Positions 24,998 to 33,675 of a DNA stretch of 64,000 bases are shown here, one piece after another. The DNA lies in NCBI RefSeq assembly GCF_041438805.1, contig NZ_CP109190.1, positions 6,758,001 to 6,822,000 on the forward strand, read 5' to 3'. Below the pieces are notes generated by a model. The model had not been told where the DNA came from, ran no database searches, and saw nothing but the letters and a program-made list of their open reading frames with translations. The DNA is from Streptomyces sp. NBC_01707 (GTDB lineage Bacteria; Actinomycetota; Actinomycetes; Streptomycetales; Streptomycetaceae). Position 1 is the stretch's first letter; every line of letters starts with the position of its first letter. The translations under genes were made by a program, and so were the position numbers.

Positions 24998-25996
24998 TCA
25001 GCGCACCGAGAACCCGTACACCGTCGTCGATACGTACTCCTCGCCCGGCCGCAGCACCGTGCTCGGGAACTCCGGCCGGTTCGGCGAGTCCGGGAAGTGC
25101 TGCGTCTCCAGCGCGATCCCGTCGCAGGGCCCGTACGGCCGCCCGTCGAAGTGGTCGGCGGTGTACAGCTGCAGACCCGGCTCGGTCGTCGTGACCGTCA
25201 GGACACGCCCCGACACGGGGTCGCACAGCTCGGCCACCGGACCGTCGTCGGCGGCGTCCAGAACGAAGTTGTGGTCGTACCCGCCACCCACGGTCCTCGT
25301 CTCCCGGAAGTCGAACCGGGTCCCGTCCACCGGCAGGAACTCACCCGTCGGCAGCGACTCGGCGTCCGTCGGCGTGATCCGCCCTGCCGCGATCCGCAGC
25401 GTGTGCCCGACCGCGCTGCCGCTGTGGGCGCCGGCCAGGTTCCAGTACGTGTGATTGGTCAGGTTCAGCACGGTCGGCGCGTCCGTCGTCGCCCGGTACG
25501 CGATGCGCAGCGCCCCGTCCTCGTCCAGGGTGTACGCGGCCGAGACCGCCAGCCGGCCCGGGAAGCCCTCCTCGCCGTCCTCCGCGACCAGGGAGAGCTC
25601 CACACCGTCGGTGAGCTCCCGCGCCTCCCACACACGCCTGTCGAAACCGCGGGCTCCGCCGTGCACATGGTTGCGCCCCTCGTTCCGGGTCACCCGGTGG
25701 GTCCGCCCGTCGAGTACGAAGGAGCCGCGCGCGATCCGGTTCGCGTACCGCCCGACCAGCGCCCCGAAATACGGACCTGAGGGCTTCTCGTAGGCCGCGA
25801 GATCCGGCAGTCCGAGCGCCACCTGAGCCCGGACGCCGTCCTGCCCCGGCACCTCGACCGACTGCACGACGCCGCCGTACGTCAGGACGCGTACGCGCGT
25901 ACCGGCCCGCTCCAGCGTCCAGCGGTGGACGGCGGTACCGTCCGCGAGGGTGCCGAAGACTTCCGTACGTATCGCCGTACTCAAACCCATGTCCAT
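24998..25996 (-). CDS. galM: aldose 1-epimerase (mutarotase)
   Basis: A 332-residue cytoplasmic galactose-mutarotase-fold enzyme interconverting alpha and beta anomers of aldoses. Visible: GRYANRIARGSF near residue 80, GRNHVHGGARGFDRRVW (catalytic His region), NLTNHTYWNLAG (second His), GGYDHNFVLD and the C-terminal catalytic Glu region GIALETQHFPDSPNRPEFPS. Starts MDMGLSTA at 25996 (ATG at 25990 is an alternative). Likely part of the local sugar-use genes. Confidence 0.92.
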   Translation of the reverse strand: MDMGLSTAIRTEVFGTLADGTAVHRWTLERAGTRVRVLTYGGVVQSVEVPGQDGVRAQVALGLPDLAAYEKPSGPYFGALVGRYANRIARGSFVLDGRTHRVTRNEGRNHVHGGARGFDRRVWEARELTDGVELSLVAEDGEEGFPGRLAVSAAYTLDEDGALRIAYRATTDAPTVLNLTNHTYWNLAGAHSGSAVGHTLRIAAGRITPTDAESLPTGEFLPVDGTRFDFRETRTVGGGYDHNFVLDAADDGPVAELCDPVSGRVLTVTTTEPGLQLYTADHFDGRPYGPCDGIALETQHFPDSPNRPEFPSTVLRPGEEYVSTTVYGFSVR

Positions 25997-26025
25997 GATC
26001 ACGGACCTTAGACCACGGGGCTGTG

Positions 26026-26943
26026 CTACGCCGGGGGCTTCCGCGCCGTGACATTGCGGTACGCGATCTCCGCCAGCCGGGCCTGTCCGTTGCGCCCCGG
26101 ATGGAACCAGTCCCACTGACTGAGCTGCTTGCCGGTGAACCGGTATCCGAAGACCGCACCGCCGTCGTACCGGCAGCGCGAATCCTTCGCGCACACGTCC
26201 CGCAGCACCTTGTTGTAGTCCACGACCCGCTCCTGCACCGCGGCGCGGCGTGCCACGGCCGCGGCACCCATGTCGTCCGCCTCGCCCAGCATCGACCTGC
26301 AGATCCCCAGTTTCCAGATCTGCTTGCCCAGTGCGTTGCCACGCCCCGTCGACCAGAGGCGCTTGAGATCCGGCACGCTCGACACGTAGACCTGCGTCTT
26401 CGGTGCCTTGCTGCGCAGCTGACGCATCGACGCCTTGAACGACGCCCGGAAGTCCGCCACCGGCGTCATCATCTCCGCCGAGTCCCGGCAGGCGTCATTG
26501 GCGCCGATCATCACCGTCACCAGATCCGGCTTCTGCTCCGCAGCGAGGGCCATCTGTTCCGGCAGCTGGGCGATCCGGGCGCCCGTCTCGGCGTGGTTCC
26601 AGCTGTGCGCGGCCGCGCGCGAGGTGCCGAGCAGCCGCACGGCGAGGCTCCGGACCTCGCTGTCCGTGCCGGTCGCCCAGGACACCTCCGGGCAGTCGGT
26701 CAGCACCGAACAGGCGTCGAACCCCCGTGTGATGGAGTCCCCGACGGCGGCGACCGACTCGGGACTGCGGTCCCAGACGGGGGCACGCGCAACGGAGGAG
26801 CGGTGCTTCGCGGCGGTCGCCCCCTTCGTCGTCGCGTCCTGCCCGGCCTCACAACCCGTCAACGCGGCCGCGGCGATGACCGGAAGCACCGTCAGCACGG
26901 CGACGACGGTGCGCGAGCGGTGGTTCGCGAAACGATTCTGCAT
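26026..26943 (-). CDS. secreted SGNH/GDSL hydrolase lipoprotein
   Basis: A 305-residue esterase/lipase-type protein. The N-terminus is a lipoprotein signal (hydrophobic VVAVLTVLPVIAAAALTGC, lipid-attached Cys31). SGNH blocks: AVGDSITRGFDACS (nucleophile Ser, about residue 69), MIGANDACRD (block III, Asn) and WDWFHPGRNGQARLA (Asp and His). It would act outside the membrane on esters; the substrate is unknown. The ribosome site GGGAGGG upstream of the ATG is strong. 28 bases upstream of galM on the same strand. Confidence 0.9.
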   Translation of the reverse strand: MQNRFANHRSRTVVAVLTVLPVIAAAALTGCEAGQDATTKGATAAKHRSSVARAPVWDRSPESVAAVGDSITRGFDACSVLTDCPEVSWATGTDSEVRSLAVRLLGTSRAAAHSWNHAETGARIAQLPEQMALAAEQKPDLVTVMIGANDACRDSAEMMTPVADFRASFKASMRQLRSKAPKTQVYVSSVPDLKRLWSTGRGNALGKQIWKLGICRSMLGEADDMGAAAVARRAAVQERVVDYNKVLRDVCAKDSRCRYDGGAVFGYRFTGKQLSQWDWFHPGRNGQARLAEIAYRNVTARKPPA

Positions 26944-27032
26944 CCCTCGGGCCCTCCCGTTTATGCCCCCGGCAACTCCATATAGCCCCAGGCAGCAGGC
27001 CCGGGCGCCCTGCCGGGTGAATGCTGAGCGAA

Positions 27033-27046
27033 TCCTGGGCCCAGGA
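27033..27046. promoter_or_regulatory. perfect 14-base palindrome in the GDSL/DUF3145 divergent region
   Basis: TCCTGGG-CCCAGGA with no spacer, about 90 bases upstream of the GDSL gene and 250 before DUF3145. Possible operator; no regulator can be named. The whole 26944-27294 gap otherwise holds leader DNA and one short open frame. Confidence 0.35.
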
Positions 27047-27193
27047 CCGACGGTACGTCACACCTGGGACGCCGCCGCACGGTAGCTTTTCCCCGTCGAA
27101 CCAGTGCCACGTTCCGCCACCCGGCTCCAATTGGGTGATATCGGAAAATCACATCACGTCACATACTGTCCCTTTTCAGGAGATTCACTCCCG

Positions 27194-27298
27194 ATGCTGT
27201 TTACTGATGACGACCTCGGGAGCCGGCCAGGAAGAGGCGGTACGGGCGCGAGGCCGCTGGGGAAGGCGAACCTCGTCCCACACTGGAGGTCCCGGTGA
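27194..27298 (+). CDS. possible 34-residue leader peptide overlapping DUF3145
   Basis: ATG at 27194 opens a 34-codon frame (MLFTDDDLGSRPGRGG...) whose TGA overlaps the GTG start of the DUF3145 gene (GTGA), as in translational coupling. A purine-rich CAGGAG lies 11 bases before the ATG. Codon bias is weak. It may be a regulatory leader or chance. Confidence 0.3.
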   Translation: MLFTDDDLGSRPGRGGTGARPLGKANLVPHWRSR

Positions 27299-27789
27299 CG
27301 ACACGTGGAGTTCTGTACGTTCACTCCGCACCGCGCGCGCTCTGCCCACATGTCGAATGGGCGGTGGCGGGAGTCCTCGGTGCGCGGGTCCAGCTCGACT
27401 GGATCAGACAGCCGGCGGCGCCCGGCACCTGGCGGTCCGAGTTCTCCTGGAAGGGCGCCGCGGGCACCGCGTCGAAGCTCGCCTCCGCGCTGCGCGGCTG
27501 GGATCTGCTGCGCTTCGAAGTGACGGCGGAGCCGTGTGCCACGGCAGAGGGCGAGCGCTACAGCTCCACGCCCGAACTGGGCATCTTCCACGCGGTCACC
27601 GGCATGCACGGCGACATCCTGGTGCCGGAGGACCGGCTGCGGGCTGCGCTGGCGCGGTCGGTGAGCGGGGAGACGGACCTGGAGGCGGAGATCGCCAAAC
27701 TCCTCGGCAAGCCGTGGGACGACGAGTTGGAGTCCTTCCGCCACGCAGGCGAGGGCGCCCCGGTCCGCTGGCTCCACCAGGTGGTGTGA
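27295..27789 (+). CDS. DUF3145 protein next to the fatty acid operon
   Basis: A 164-residue soluble protein of the actinobacterial DUF3145 family: MTTRGVLYVHSAPRALCPHVE at the start in two parts, VQLDWIRQPAAPGTWRSEF, GWDLLRFEVTAEP, and GKPWDDELESFRHAGEG near the end. Function unknown; family members are found beside fabF in many actinobacteria, and here it converges on fabF. GTG at 27295 has GGAGGT four bases upstream. Confidence 0.9.
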   Translation: MTTRGVLYVHSAPRALCPHVEWAVAGVLGARVQLDWIRQPAAPGTWRSEFSWKGAAGTASKLASALRGWDLLRFEVTAEPCATAEGERYSSTPELGIFHAVTGMHGDILVPEDRLRAALARSVSGETDLEAEIAKLLGKPWDDELESFRHAGEGAPVRWLHQVV

Positions 27790-27880
27790 GGGGCGCCTGC
27801 GGCGGCCCTGTCCCCCGCCCGCCCCTTCCCGGACCGGGACCCCTGCGCCTCGCACGCAAGGCGAGGCCGAGAACCGAGAC

Positions 27881-27924
27881 GACGAAGCCCGCCTCCCCGG
27901 TCGACCGGGGAGGCGGGCTTCGTC
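27881..27924. terminator. perfect 20-bp hairpin between DUF3145 and fabF
   Basis: Arms of 20 bases (27881-27900 and 27905-27924) match perfectly around a TCGA loop; core GCCCGCCTCCCC. It sits between convergent stop codons and would end transcription from both sides. Confidence 0.9.
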
Positions 27925-27945
27925 GTAGAGCCTGGGCGGTGGGGA

Positions 27946-29208
27946 TCAGACGCTGCGGAACGCCAGCACCACGTTGTGTCCCCCGAACCCGAACGAGTTG
28001 TTGATCGCGGCGATCGACCCCTCCGGCAGCGGCCGCGGCTCATCGCGCACGATGTCCGCCTCCACCGCCTCGTCGAGGTTCTCCACGTTGATCGTCGGCG
28101 GAGCCATCCGGTGGTGCAGCGCCAGAACCGTCGCGACGGTCTCGATGCCGCCCGCGCCACCGAGCAGGTGACCGGTCATCGACTTCGTCGCGGAGATCGC
28201 GACGTGGTCGAGGTCGTCGCCCAGAACCTTGCGCAGAGCCTTCAGCTCCGCGACATCGCCCTGCGGCGTCGACGTGGCGTGCGCGTTGAGGTGCACGACC
28301 TCCGACGGCTTGAGATCCGTCTGGTCCAGCAGGTTCTGCATGGCGGCGGCGATCCCGCGACCGGTCGGCTCGGGCTGGGCGATGTGGTGGGCGTCCGCGG
28401 ACAGACCCTGGCCCAGCACCTCGCAGTAGACCTTGGCGCCACGCGCCGCCGCGTGCTCCGCGGACTCCAGGACGACGACACCGGCACCCTCGCCGAGCAC
28501 GAAGCCGTCACGGCCCGTGTCGTACGGACGCGACGCCTTCTGGGGCTCGTCGTTGTTCTTGGACATCGCCATCATGTTGGCGAACGCCGCGATCGGCAGC
28601 GGGTGGATGGCCGCCTCGGTGCCACCGGCGAGGACCACGTCGGCACGGCCGGTGCGGATCATCTCGACGGCGTACCCGATGGCCTCGGCACCCGACGCAC
28701 AGGCGGAGACCGGGGTGTGGACACCGGCCTGTGCGTTGACCTCGAGGCCGACGTTGGCGGCCGGGCCGTTGGGCATGAGCATGGGCACGGTGTGCGGGGA
28801 GACGCGGCGTACGCCCTTCTCCTTCAGCACGTCGTACTGGTCGAGCAGGGTGATCACGCCGCCGATGCCGGAGGCGATGACCGAGCCGAGCCGCTCGGGC
28901 CGGATCGCGTCGTCCTCACCGGCCTTGCCGGTGAAGCCGGCGTCCGCCCATGCCTCGCGGGCCGCGATCAGCGCGAACTGCGCCGAGCGGTCCAGCTTGC
29001 GGGCGAGCGGGCGGGGCAGTACGTCGCCCGGGTCGACGGCCGCGAGGGCGGCGATCCGGACGGGCAGTTCGGCGAAACGTTCGCCCTCGAGAGGCTTGAC
29101 GCCGGAACGACCGGCCATCAGACCTTCCCAGGTCGACGCGGAGTCGCCACCCAGCGGAGTGGTTGCGCCGATACCGGTGACGACCACGGTGCGATTGGTC
29201 GAGTTCAC
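27946..29208 (-). CDS. fabF: beta-ketoacyl-ACP synthase II (FabF)
   Basis: A 420-residue condensing enzyme that elongates acyl-ACP with malonyl-ACP in fatty acid synthesis. Catalytic Cys170 in TPVSACASGAEAIGYA, first His in HLNAHATSTPQGD, second in SMTGHLLGGAGG, and the closing NSFGFGGHN motif. GTG at 29208 (MNSTNRTVVVTGIG). It is the last gene of the fabD-fabH-acpP-fabF operon, 77 bases after acpP. Confidence 0.97.
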   Translation of the reverse strand: MNSTNRTVVVTGIGATTPLGGDSASTWEGLMAGRSGVKPLEGERFAELPVRIAALAAVDPGDVLPRPLARKLDRSAQFALIAAREAWADAGFTGKAGEDDAIRPERLGSVIASGIGGVITLLDQYDVLKEKGVRRVSPHTVPMLMPNGPAANVGLEVNAQAGVHTPVSACASGAEAIGYAVEMIRTGRADVVLAGGTEAAIHPLPIAAFANMMAMSKNNDEPQKASRPYDTGRDGFVLGEGAGVVVLESAEHAAARGAKVYCEVLGQGLSADAHHIAQPEPTGRGIAAAMQNLLDQTDLKPSEVVHLNAHATSTPQGDVAELKALRKVLGDDLDHVAISATKSMTGHLLGGAGGIETVATVLALHHRMAPPTINVENLDEAVEADIVRDEPRPLPEGSIAAINNSFGFGGHNVVLAFRSV

Positions 29209-29285
29209 TGGAAAATCTTCTCCACGTGTAGAGGGTCGTGAATCAGCGGCGCCACCGCCGGGTGGCGACACACGAGCCGGCTGGA

Positions 29286-29534
29286 TCAGGCCTGGTGCTT
29301 CAGGATGTAGTCGGCAGCGTCGCCGACCGTCTTGAGGTTCTTGACGTCCTCGTCGGGGATCTTCACGTCGAAGCGCTCTTCGGCGGCGACGACGACCTCG
29401 ACCATGGACAGCGAGTCGACGTCCAGGTCGTCGGTGAAGGACTTGTCCAGCTGGACGTCCTCGACCGGGATACCGGCGATCTCGTTGACGATCTCGGCGA
29501 GACCGTTGACGATCTCTTCCTGGGTGGCGGCCAT
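29286..29534 (-). CDS. acpP: acyl carrier protein
   Basis: An 82-residue acidic carrier. The phosphopantetheine site is Ser41 in DLDVDSLSMVEVV; helices II and III follow the family. It is the primary-metabolism ACP because it lies inside the fab operon (63 bases after fabH and 77 before fabF). Confidence 0.97.
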   Translation of the reverse strand: MAATQEEIVNGLAEIVNEIAGIPVEDVQLDKSFTDDLDVDSLSMVEVVVAAEERFDVKIPDEDVKNLKTVGDAADYILKHQA

Positions 29535-29597
29535 GTTGGCGCTCCTTCGATGTGTTTCAGCAGGGTTCGGACGTCCGGACCGGAAGGTCCGGTGTGC

Positions 29598-30599
29598 CTA
29601 GGGGAGAGTAACGACCGTCGCGGCGTAGACGAGACCCGCCCCGAAGCCGATGACGAGCGCGGTGTCGCCGCTCTTCGCCTGACCGGTCGCCAGAAGCCGC
29701 TCCATAGCGAGCGGAATCGAGGCGGCGGAGGTGTTGCCGGTGGTCTCCACGTCGCGGGCGACCGTGACGTGTTCCGGCAGCTTCAGGGTCTTCACCATCG
29801 AATCGATGATCCGCATGTTGGCCTGGTGCGGGATGAAGACGTCCAGGTCTTCCGGGGCGATCCCGGCCGCGTCCAGCGCCTGCTGGGCGACCTTCGCCAT
29901 CTCGAAGACGGCCCAGCGGAAGACCGCCTGGCCCTCCTGCGTGATGGCCGGGAACTTCTCGGGACGCTCGGCGTGGAACTCGTCCCACGCCACGGTCTGC
30001 TTGATCGTCTCGGACTTGTCGCCCTCGGAGCCCCAGACCGTCGGGCCTATGGCGGGCACATTGGAGGGGCCGACGATGACCGCGCCTGCGCCGTCGCCGA
30101 ACAGGAAGGCCGTTGCCCGGTCCTCCAGGTCGGTCAGGTCGCTGAGCCGCTCCACGCCGATGACCAGAACGTACTCGGCCGAGCCCTCGACGATCATGCC
30201 CTTGGCGAGCGTCAGGCCGTAGCCGAAGCCCGCGCAGCCGGCGGAGATGTCGAAGGCGGCGGGCCTGCCCGCGCCGACCTTGTGGGCGATCTCGGTCGCG
30301 ACGGCCGGAGTCTGCTTGAAGTGCGAGACGGTGGAGACGATGACCGCGCCGATCTGCTCGGGCGTGATCCCGGCGTCGGCGATGGCCTTCCCGGACGCCT
30401 CGACCGACATCGCGGCCACGGTCTCCTCCTCGGAGGCCCAGTGGCGGGTGGCGATGCCGGACCGGGAGCGGATCCACTCGTCGGACGAGTCGATCTTCTC
30501 GAGAATCACCTCGTTGGGCACGACACGGGTCGGGCGGTAGCCGCCGACACCCATGATCCGTGCGTACGCGGCGCCCTGGCTGGGCTTGATCTTCGACAT
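29598..30599 (-). CDS. fabH: beta-ketoacyl-ACP synthase III (FabH)
   Basis: A 333-residue initiation enzyme condensing acyl-CoA starter with malonyl-ACP; in Streptomyces it also accepts branched starters. Catalytic Cys122 in DISAGCAGFGYGL, His in FIPHQANMRIIDS, Asn in VETTGNTSAASIP. Thirteen bases separate its start from the fabD stop. Confidence 0.97.
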   Translation of the reverse strand: MSKIKPSQGAAYARIMGVGGYRPTRVVPNEVILEKIDSSDEWIRSRSGIATRHWASEEETVAAMSVEASGKAIADAGITPEQIGAVIVSTVSHFKQTPAVATEIAHKVGAGRPAAFDISAGCAGFGYGLTLAKGMIVEGSAEYVLVIGVERLSDLTDLEDRATAFLFGDGAGAVIVGPSNVPAIGPTVWGSEGDKSETIKQTVAWDEFHAERPEKFPAITQEGQAVFRWAVFEMAKVAQQALDAAGIAPEDLDVFIPHQANMRIIDSMVKTLKLPEHVTVARDVETTGNTSAASIPLAMERLLATGQAKSGDTALVIGFGAGLVYAATVVTLP

Positions 30600-30612
30600 G
30601 CTCTCGGGCTCC

Positions 30613-31533
30613 TTAGGCGTCTGCGTGCTCGGAAATGAGCGCGCGGGCCGCGTCGAGGTCGTCGGGGGTCTTCAGCGCGAGGGTCTGCACCCCGGGGAGT
30701 GCGCGCTTGGCGAGACCGGTGAGGGTCCCGCCCGGGCAGGCCTCGATGAGCGCGGTGACGCCCAGCGCCTTGAAGGTCTCCATGCACAGGTCCCAACGGA
30801 CCGGGTTGGCGACCTGGCCGACCAGCCGGGAGATGACCTCGTCGCCCGTGGCGACCGTCTTTCCGTCGGCGTTCGAGACGTATGTCACGGTCGGATCGGC
30901 GACCGTCAGTGCCGCCGCGGCCTCGCGGAGCCGGTCGACCGCAGGGGCCATGTGGTGCGTATGGAAGGCGCCGGCGACCTTGAGCGGCACCACGCGGCGC
31001 ACGCCCTCGGGCATGTCCTTGGTCAGCGCGGCGATCTGCGCGGCGGTGCCGGCGGCGACGATCTGGCCGCCCCCGTTGACGTTCGCCGGAGTCAGCCCGA
31101 GCATCTCCAGATGAGGGACCGTCACGTCGGGGTCGCCGCCGAGCAGCGCCGCCATACCGGTCTCGGTGACCGCCGCGGCGTCGGCCATGGCGAGCCCACG
31201 GGTGCGTACGAGACGGAGCGCGGCCTCGTCGTCGAGAACGCCCGCGAGAGCTGCGGCGGTGATCTCACCGACGCTGTGACCCGCGACGACACCGGGCGAC
31301 GCGTCAAGCGCGGTGGCGGACAGCAGACCCGCGGCGACCAGCAGCGGCTGTGCCACCGCGGTGTCGCGGATCTCGTCCGCGTCGGCCTTCGTGCCGTAGT
31401 GGGCAAGGTCGAGCCCGATGGCGTCGGACCAGGCCGCGATGCGGTCGGTGGCACCGGGGAGGTCGAGCCAGGGAGTCAGGAAGCCGGGCGTCTGAGCGCC
31501 TTGGCCGGGAGCGACGAGTACGAGCACCCTCAC
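30613..31533 (-). CDS. fabD: malonyl-CoA:ACP transacylase (FabD)
   Basis: A 306-residue acyltransferase loading malonate onto ACP. N-terminal APGQGAQTPGF, nucleophile Ser87 in VAGHSVGEITAA, catalytic His191 in GAFHTHHMAPA. First gene of the fab operon. GTG at 31533 preferred; a GTG two codons in is an alternative. Besides fatty acids it usually supplies polyketide synthases too. Confidence 0.97.
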   Translation of the reverse strand: MRVLVLVAPGQGAQTPGFLTPWLDLPGATDRIAAWSDAIGLDLAHYGTKADADEIRDTAVAQPLLVAAGLLSATALDASPGVVAGHSVGEITAAALAGVLDDEAALRLVRTRGLAMADAAAVTETGMAALLGGDPDVTVPHLEMLGLTPANVNGGGQIVAAGTAAQIAALTKDMPEGVRRVVPLKVAGAFHTHHMAPAVDRLREAAAALTVADPTVTYVSNADGKTVATGDEVISRLVGQVANPVRWDLCMETFKALGVTALIEACPGGTLTGLAKRALPGVQTLALKTPDDLDAARALISEHADA

Positions 31534-31582
31534 ACTCTCTCTTGTGAACGGTCCGGAACACCCGTGGGGACAGGGACGAAGA

Positions 31583-31612
31583 ACCGTAGGGGGAATTGTT
31601 GATGTCCGACAA
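31583..31612 (-). promoter_or_regulatory. candidate fab operon promoter
   Basis: On the minus strand TTGTCG, 18-base spacer, TACGGT, about 50 bases before fabD and just behind fasR. FasR is known in S. coelicolor to activate fabD from this intergenic region. The boundary of the FasR site cannot be read by eye. Confidence 0.55.
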
Positions 31613-31616
31613 AAGT

Positions 31617-32822
31617 CTAGGACTGGGGATCTCTGTCGGCCAGACGCCCCAGAATCAGGGCGATGCGCAGAGTGAACGCGGAGCGGACATCAGAAGGCGA
31701 CCATCCGGTGACGTCCGTCACACGTCGGAGCCGGTAGCGCACGGTGTTGGGGTGGACGAACAACATCCGGGCGGCGCCCTCCAGACTGCTCGCCTGTTCC
31801 AGATACACGCTCAGCGTTTCCAGCAGCGCGGAGCCCGCCTCTTCCAGCGGTCTGTAGATCTCCTCCACCAGTTGGTCACGCGCGGCAGGGTCGCCCGCCA
31901 TGGCGCGCTCCGGCAGCAGATCGTCCGCCAGGACCGGCCGCGGGGCGTCCTGCCAGGCGCTGCACGCCTTGAGCCCGGCGGCGGCGGCCTGCGCGGACCG
32001 GGTGGCCGCCAGCAGGTCCGACACCACCGGCCCGGCGACGACGGGGCCGGCCGCGTACGGGCCGATCAGGGCCTTCGCGACATGCAGCGGGTTGTCGCTG
32101 CCACCCGCGATGACGACCAGCCTGTTGCCGAGCACCCCGGTCAGCACCTGGAGCTTGGCGTGCCGGGCGGCCCGACGGATCGCCTCGACGGTCAGTTCGC
32201 TGTCGCCGTCGGGGGCCGTACCGAGGACCACGCAGACATGCTCGGGGGAGTTCCAGCCGAGTGCGGCGGCGCGCGACACGGCGCCCTCGTCGGCCTCGCC
32301 GGACAGCACCGCGTTCACCACGAGTGATTCGAGCCGGGCGTCCCATGCGCCGCGGGCCTCGGCTGCCTGCGCGTACACCTGCGCGGTCGCGAAGGCGATC
32401 TCCCGCGCGTAGACGAGCAGCGCCTCGCGCAGCACCGACTCGTCGCCGGGCGCGGCGACCTCCTCGATCGCGGCCTCCATCACCTCGATCGTCGTCCGCA
32501 CCATCTCGACGGTCTGGCGCAGCGTGATCGCACGGGTCAGCTCGCGCGGGGCCGTACCGAACACGTCGGTGGAGATGGCCTGCGGGGTCTCCGGGTGACG
32601 GAACCACTCGGTGAAAGCGGCGATTCCGGCCTGGGCCACCAGGCCGATCCAGGACCGGTTCTCCGGTGGCATCGCCCGGTACCACGGCAGCGACTCGTCC
32701 ATGCGGGCGATCGCGTTCGCGGCCAGCCGGCCGGAGGACTGCTCCAGCCGCTTCAGGGTCGCGGCATGCAGGTGGGCGTCATTCGCAGCGGGCTGCTCAG
32801 GATCGGGTCGGGGCACGAACAC
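31617..32822 (-). CDS. fasR: fatty acid synthesis activator FasR (PucR-type)
   Basis: A 401-residue PucR-family regulator: a long N-terminal and central GGDEF-related region and a C-terminal helix-turn-helix (SLEGAARMLFVHPNTVRYRLRRV, residues about 350-372). It matches FasR of S. coelicolor by sequence and by position directly upstream of fabD on the same strand, 83 bases away. It activates the fab operon and so controls lipid and polyketide precursor flux. GTG start. Confidence 0.93.
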   Translation of the reverse strand: MFVPRPDPEQPAANDAHLHAATLKRLEQSSGRLAANAIARMDESLPWYRAMPPENRSWIGLVAQAGIAAFTEWFRHPETPQAISTDVFGTAPRELTRAITLRQTVEMVRTTIEVMEAAIEEVAAPGDESVLREALLVYAREIAFATAQVYAQAAEARGAWDARLESLVVNAVLSGEADEGAVSRAAALGWNSPEHVCVVLGTAPDGDSELTVEAIRRAARHAKLQVLTGVLGNRLVVIAGGSDNPLHVAKALIGPYAAGPVVAGPVVSDLLAATRSAQAAAAGLKACSAWQDAPRPVLADDLLPERAMAGDPAARDQLVEEIYRPLEEAGSALLETLSVYLEQASSLEGAARMLFVHPNTVRYRLRRVTDVTGWSPSDVRSAFTLRIALILGRLADRDPQS

Positions 32823-32987
32823 AAGACTGCCTTATCGGACCACGGGCACGGAGGGCCGGGGCGGCCGCGGGTCGTACCGCCGAGTAGCGGACGGCCGGTT
32901 TCCGACCGGGACACGGCCGGTCCGCGGCCGGGATCCGGGCGTCCCTGACCGGGACACAGGGGTGCCCGGCCGGGCTACCGTGGACCC

Positions 32988-33644
32988 GTGATTTCCGTAC
33001 AGCGCGCGGACGACCGGTACACGGGCGGCGACGAGGCCGCGGGCATCCTGTCCCGGCACGCCTTCTCCTTCGGCTCCTTCTACGATCCGGACAACCTGCG
33101 CTTCGGCGCGATCCTGGCCTGCAACGAGGAACGGCTGGCGCCCGGTGCGGGCTTCGACGAACACCCGCACAGCCACACGGAGATCGTCACCTGGGTCGTC
33201 GAGGGCGAGCTCACCCACCGCGACTCGGCCGGTCACACCACGGTGGTACGGGCCGGGGACGTCCAGCACCTCAGCTCGGCGGCCGGGGTACGCCACGTCG
33301 AGCGGAACGACGGGGACATACCGCTGACGTTCCTTCAGATGTGGCTGGCGCCGCTCGAGCCGGGCGGCGAACCCTCGTACACGACGGTCCCCGGCATCGC
33401 CGACTCCACCCCGTACGCCCTCCCGGAAGCTGGAGCGATGCTGCATGTGCGCAGGCTCGCCGCCGGGGAGCGCACCGCGGTGCCGGACGCGGCGCGGGCG
33501 TACGTGCACGTGATCGATGGCGAAGTGCGCCTCGGCGGCGAGACGCTCGGTCCGGGGGACGCGGCGCGGATCACCGGGGCTGTGGGGCTGGAGCTGGTGG
33601 CCGAGGTGCCGGCGCAGGTGCTGGTGTGGGAGCTGTCGGGCTGA
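32988..33644 (+). CDS. pirin-family protein
   Basis: A 218-residue bicupin. Metal ligands are visible in FDEHPHSHTEIVTWVVEGELTHRD read in two parts (His-x-His and Glu) and AGDVQHLSSAAGVRHVE; the second cupin is short and lacks the ligands. Bacterial pirins include quercetin 2,3-dioxygenases; many have no proven substrate. GTG start at 32988, divergent from fasR. Confidence 0.88.
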   Translation: MISVQRADDRYTGGDEAAGILSRHAFSFGSFYDPDNLRFGAILACNEERLAPGAGFDEHPHSHTEIVTWVVEGELTHRDSAGHTTVVRAGDVQHLSSAAGVRHVERNDGDIPLTFLQMWLAPLEPGGEPSYTTVPGIADSTPYALPEAGAMLHVRRLAAGERTAVPDAARAYVHVIDGEVRLGGETLGPGDAARITGAVGLELVAEVPAQVLVWELSG

Positions 33645-33651
33645 GCGGGGC

Positions 33652-33671
33652 CTCGGCCGGAGCCGGCCGGG
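33652..33671. terminator. hairpin between pirin and serine hydrolase genes
   Basis: CGGCCGG/CCGGCCG inverted repeat in the 31-base gap between convergent genes; short loop. Confidence 0.4.
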
Positions 33672-33675
33672 GGCA

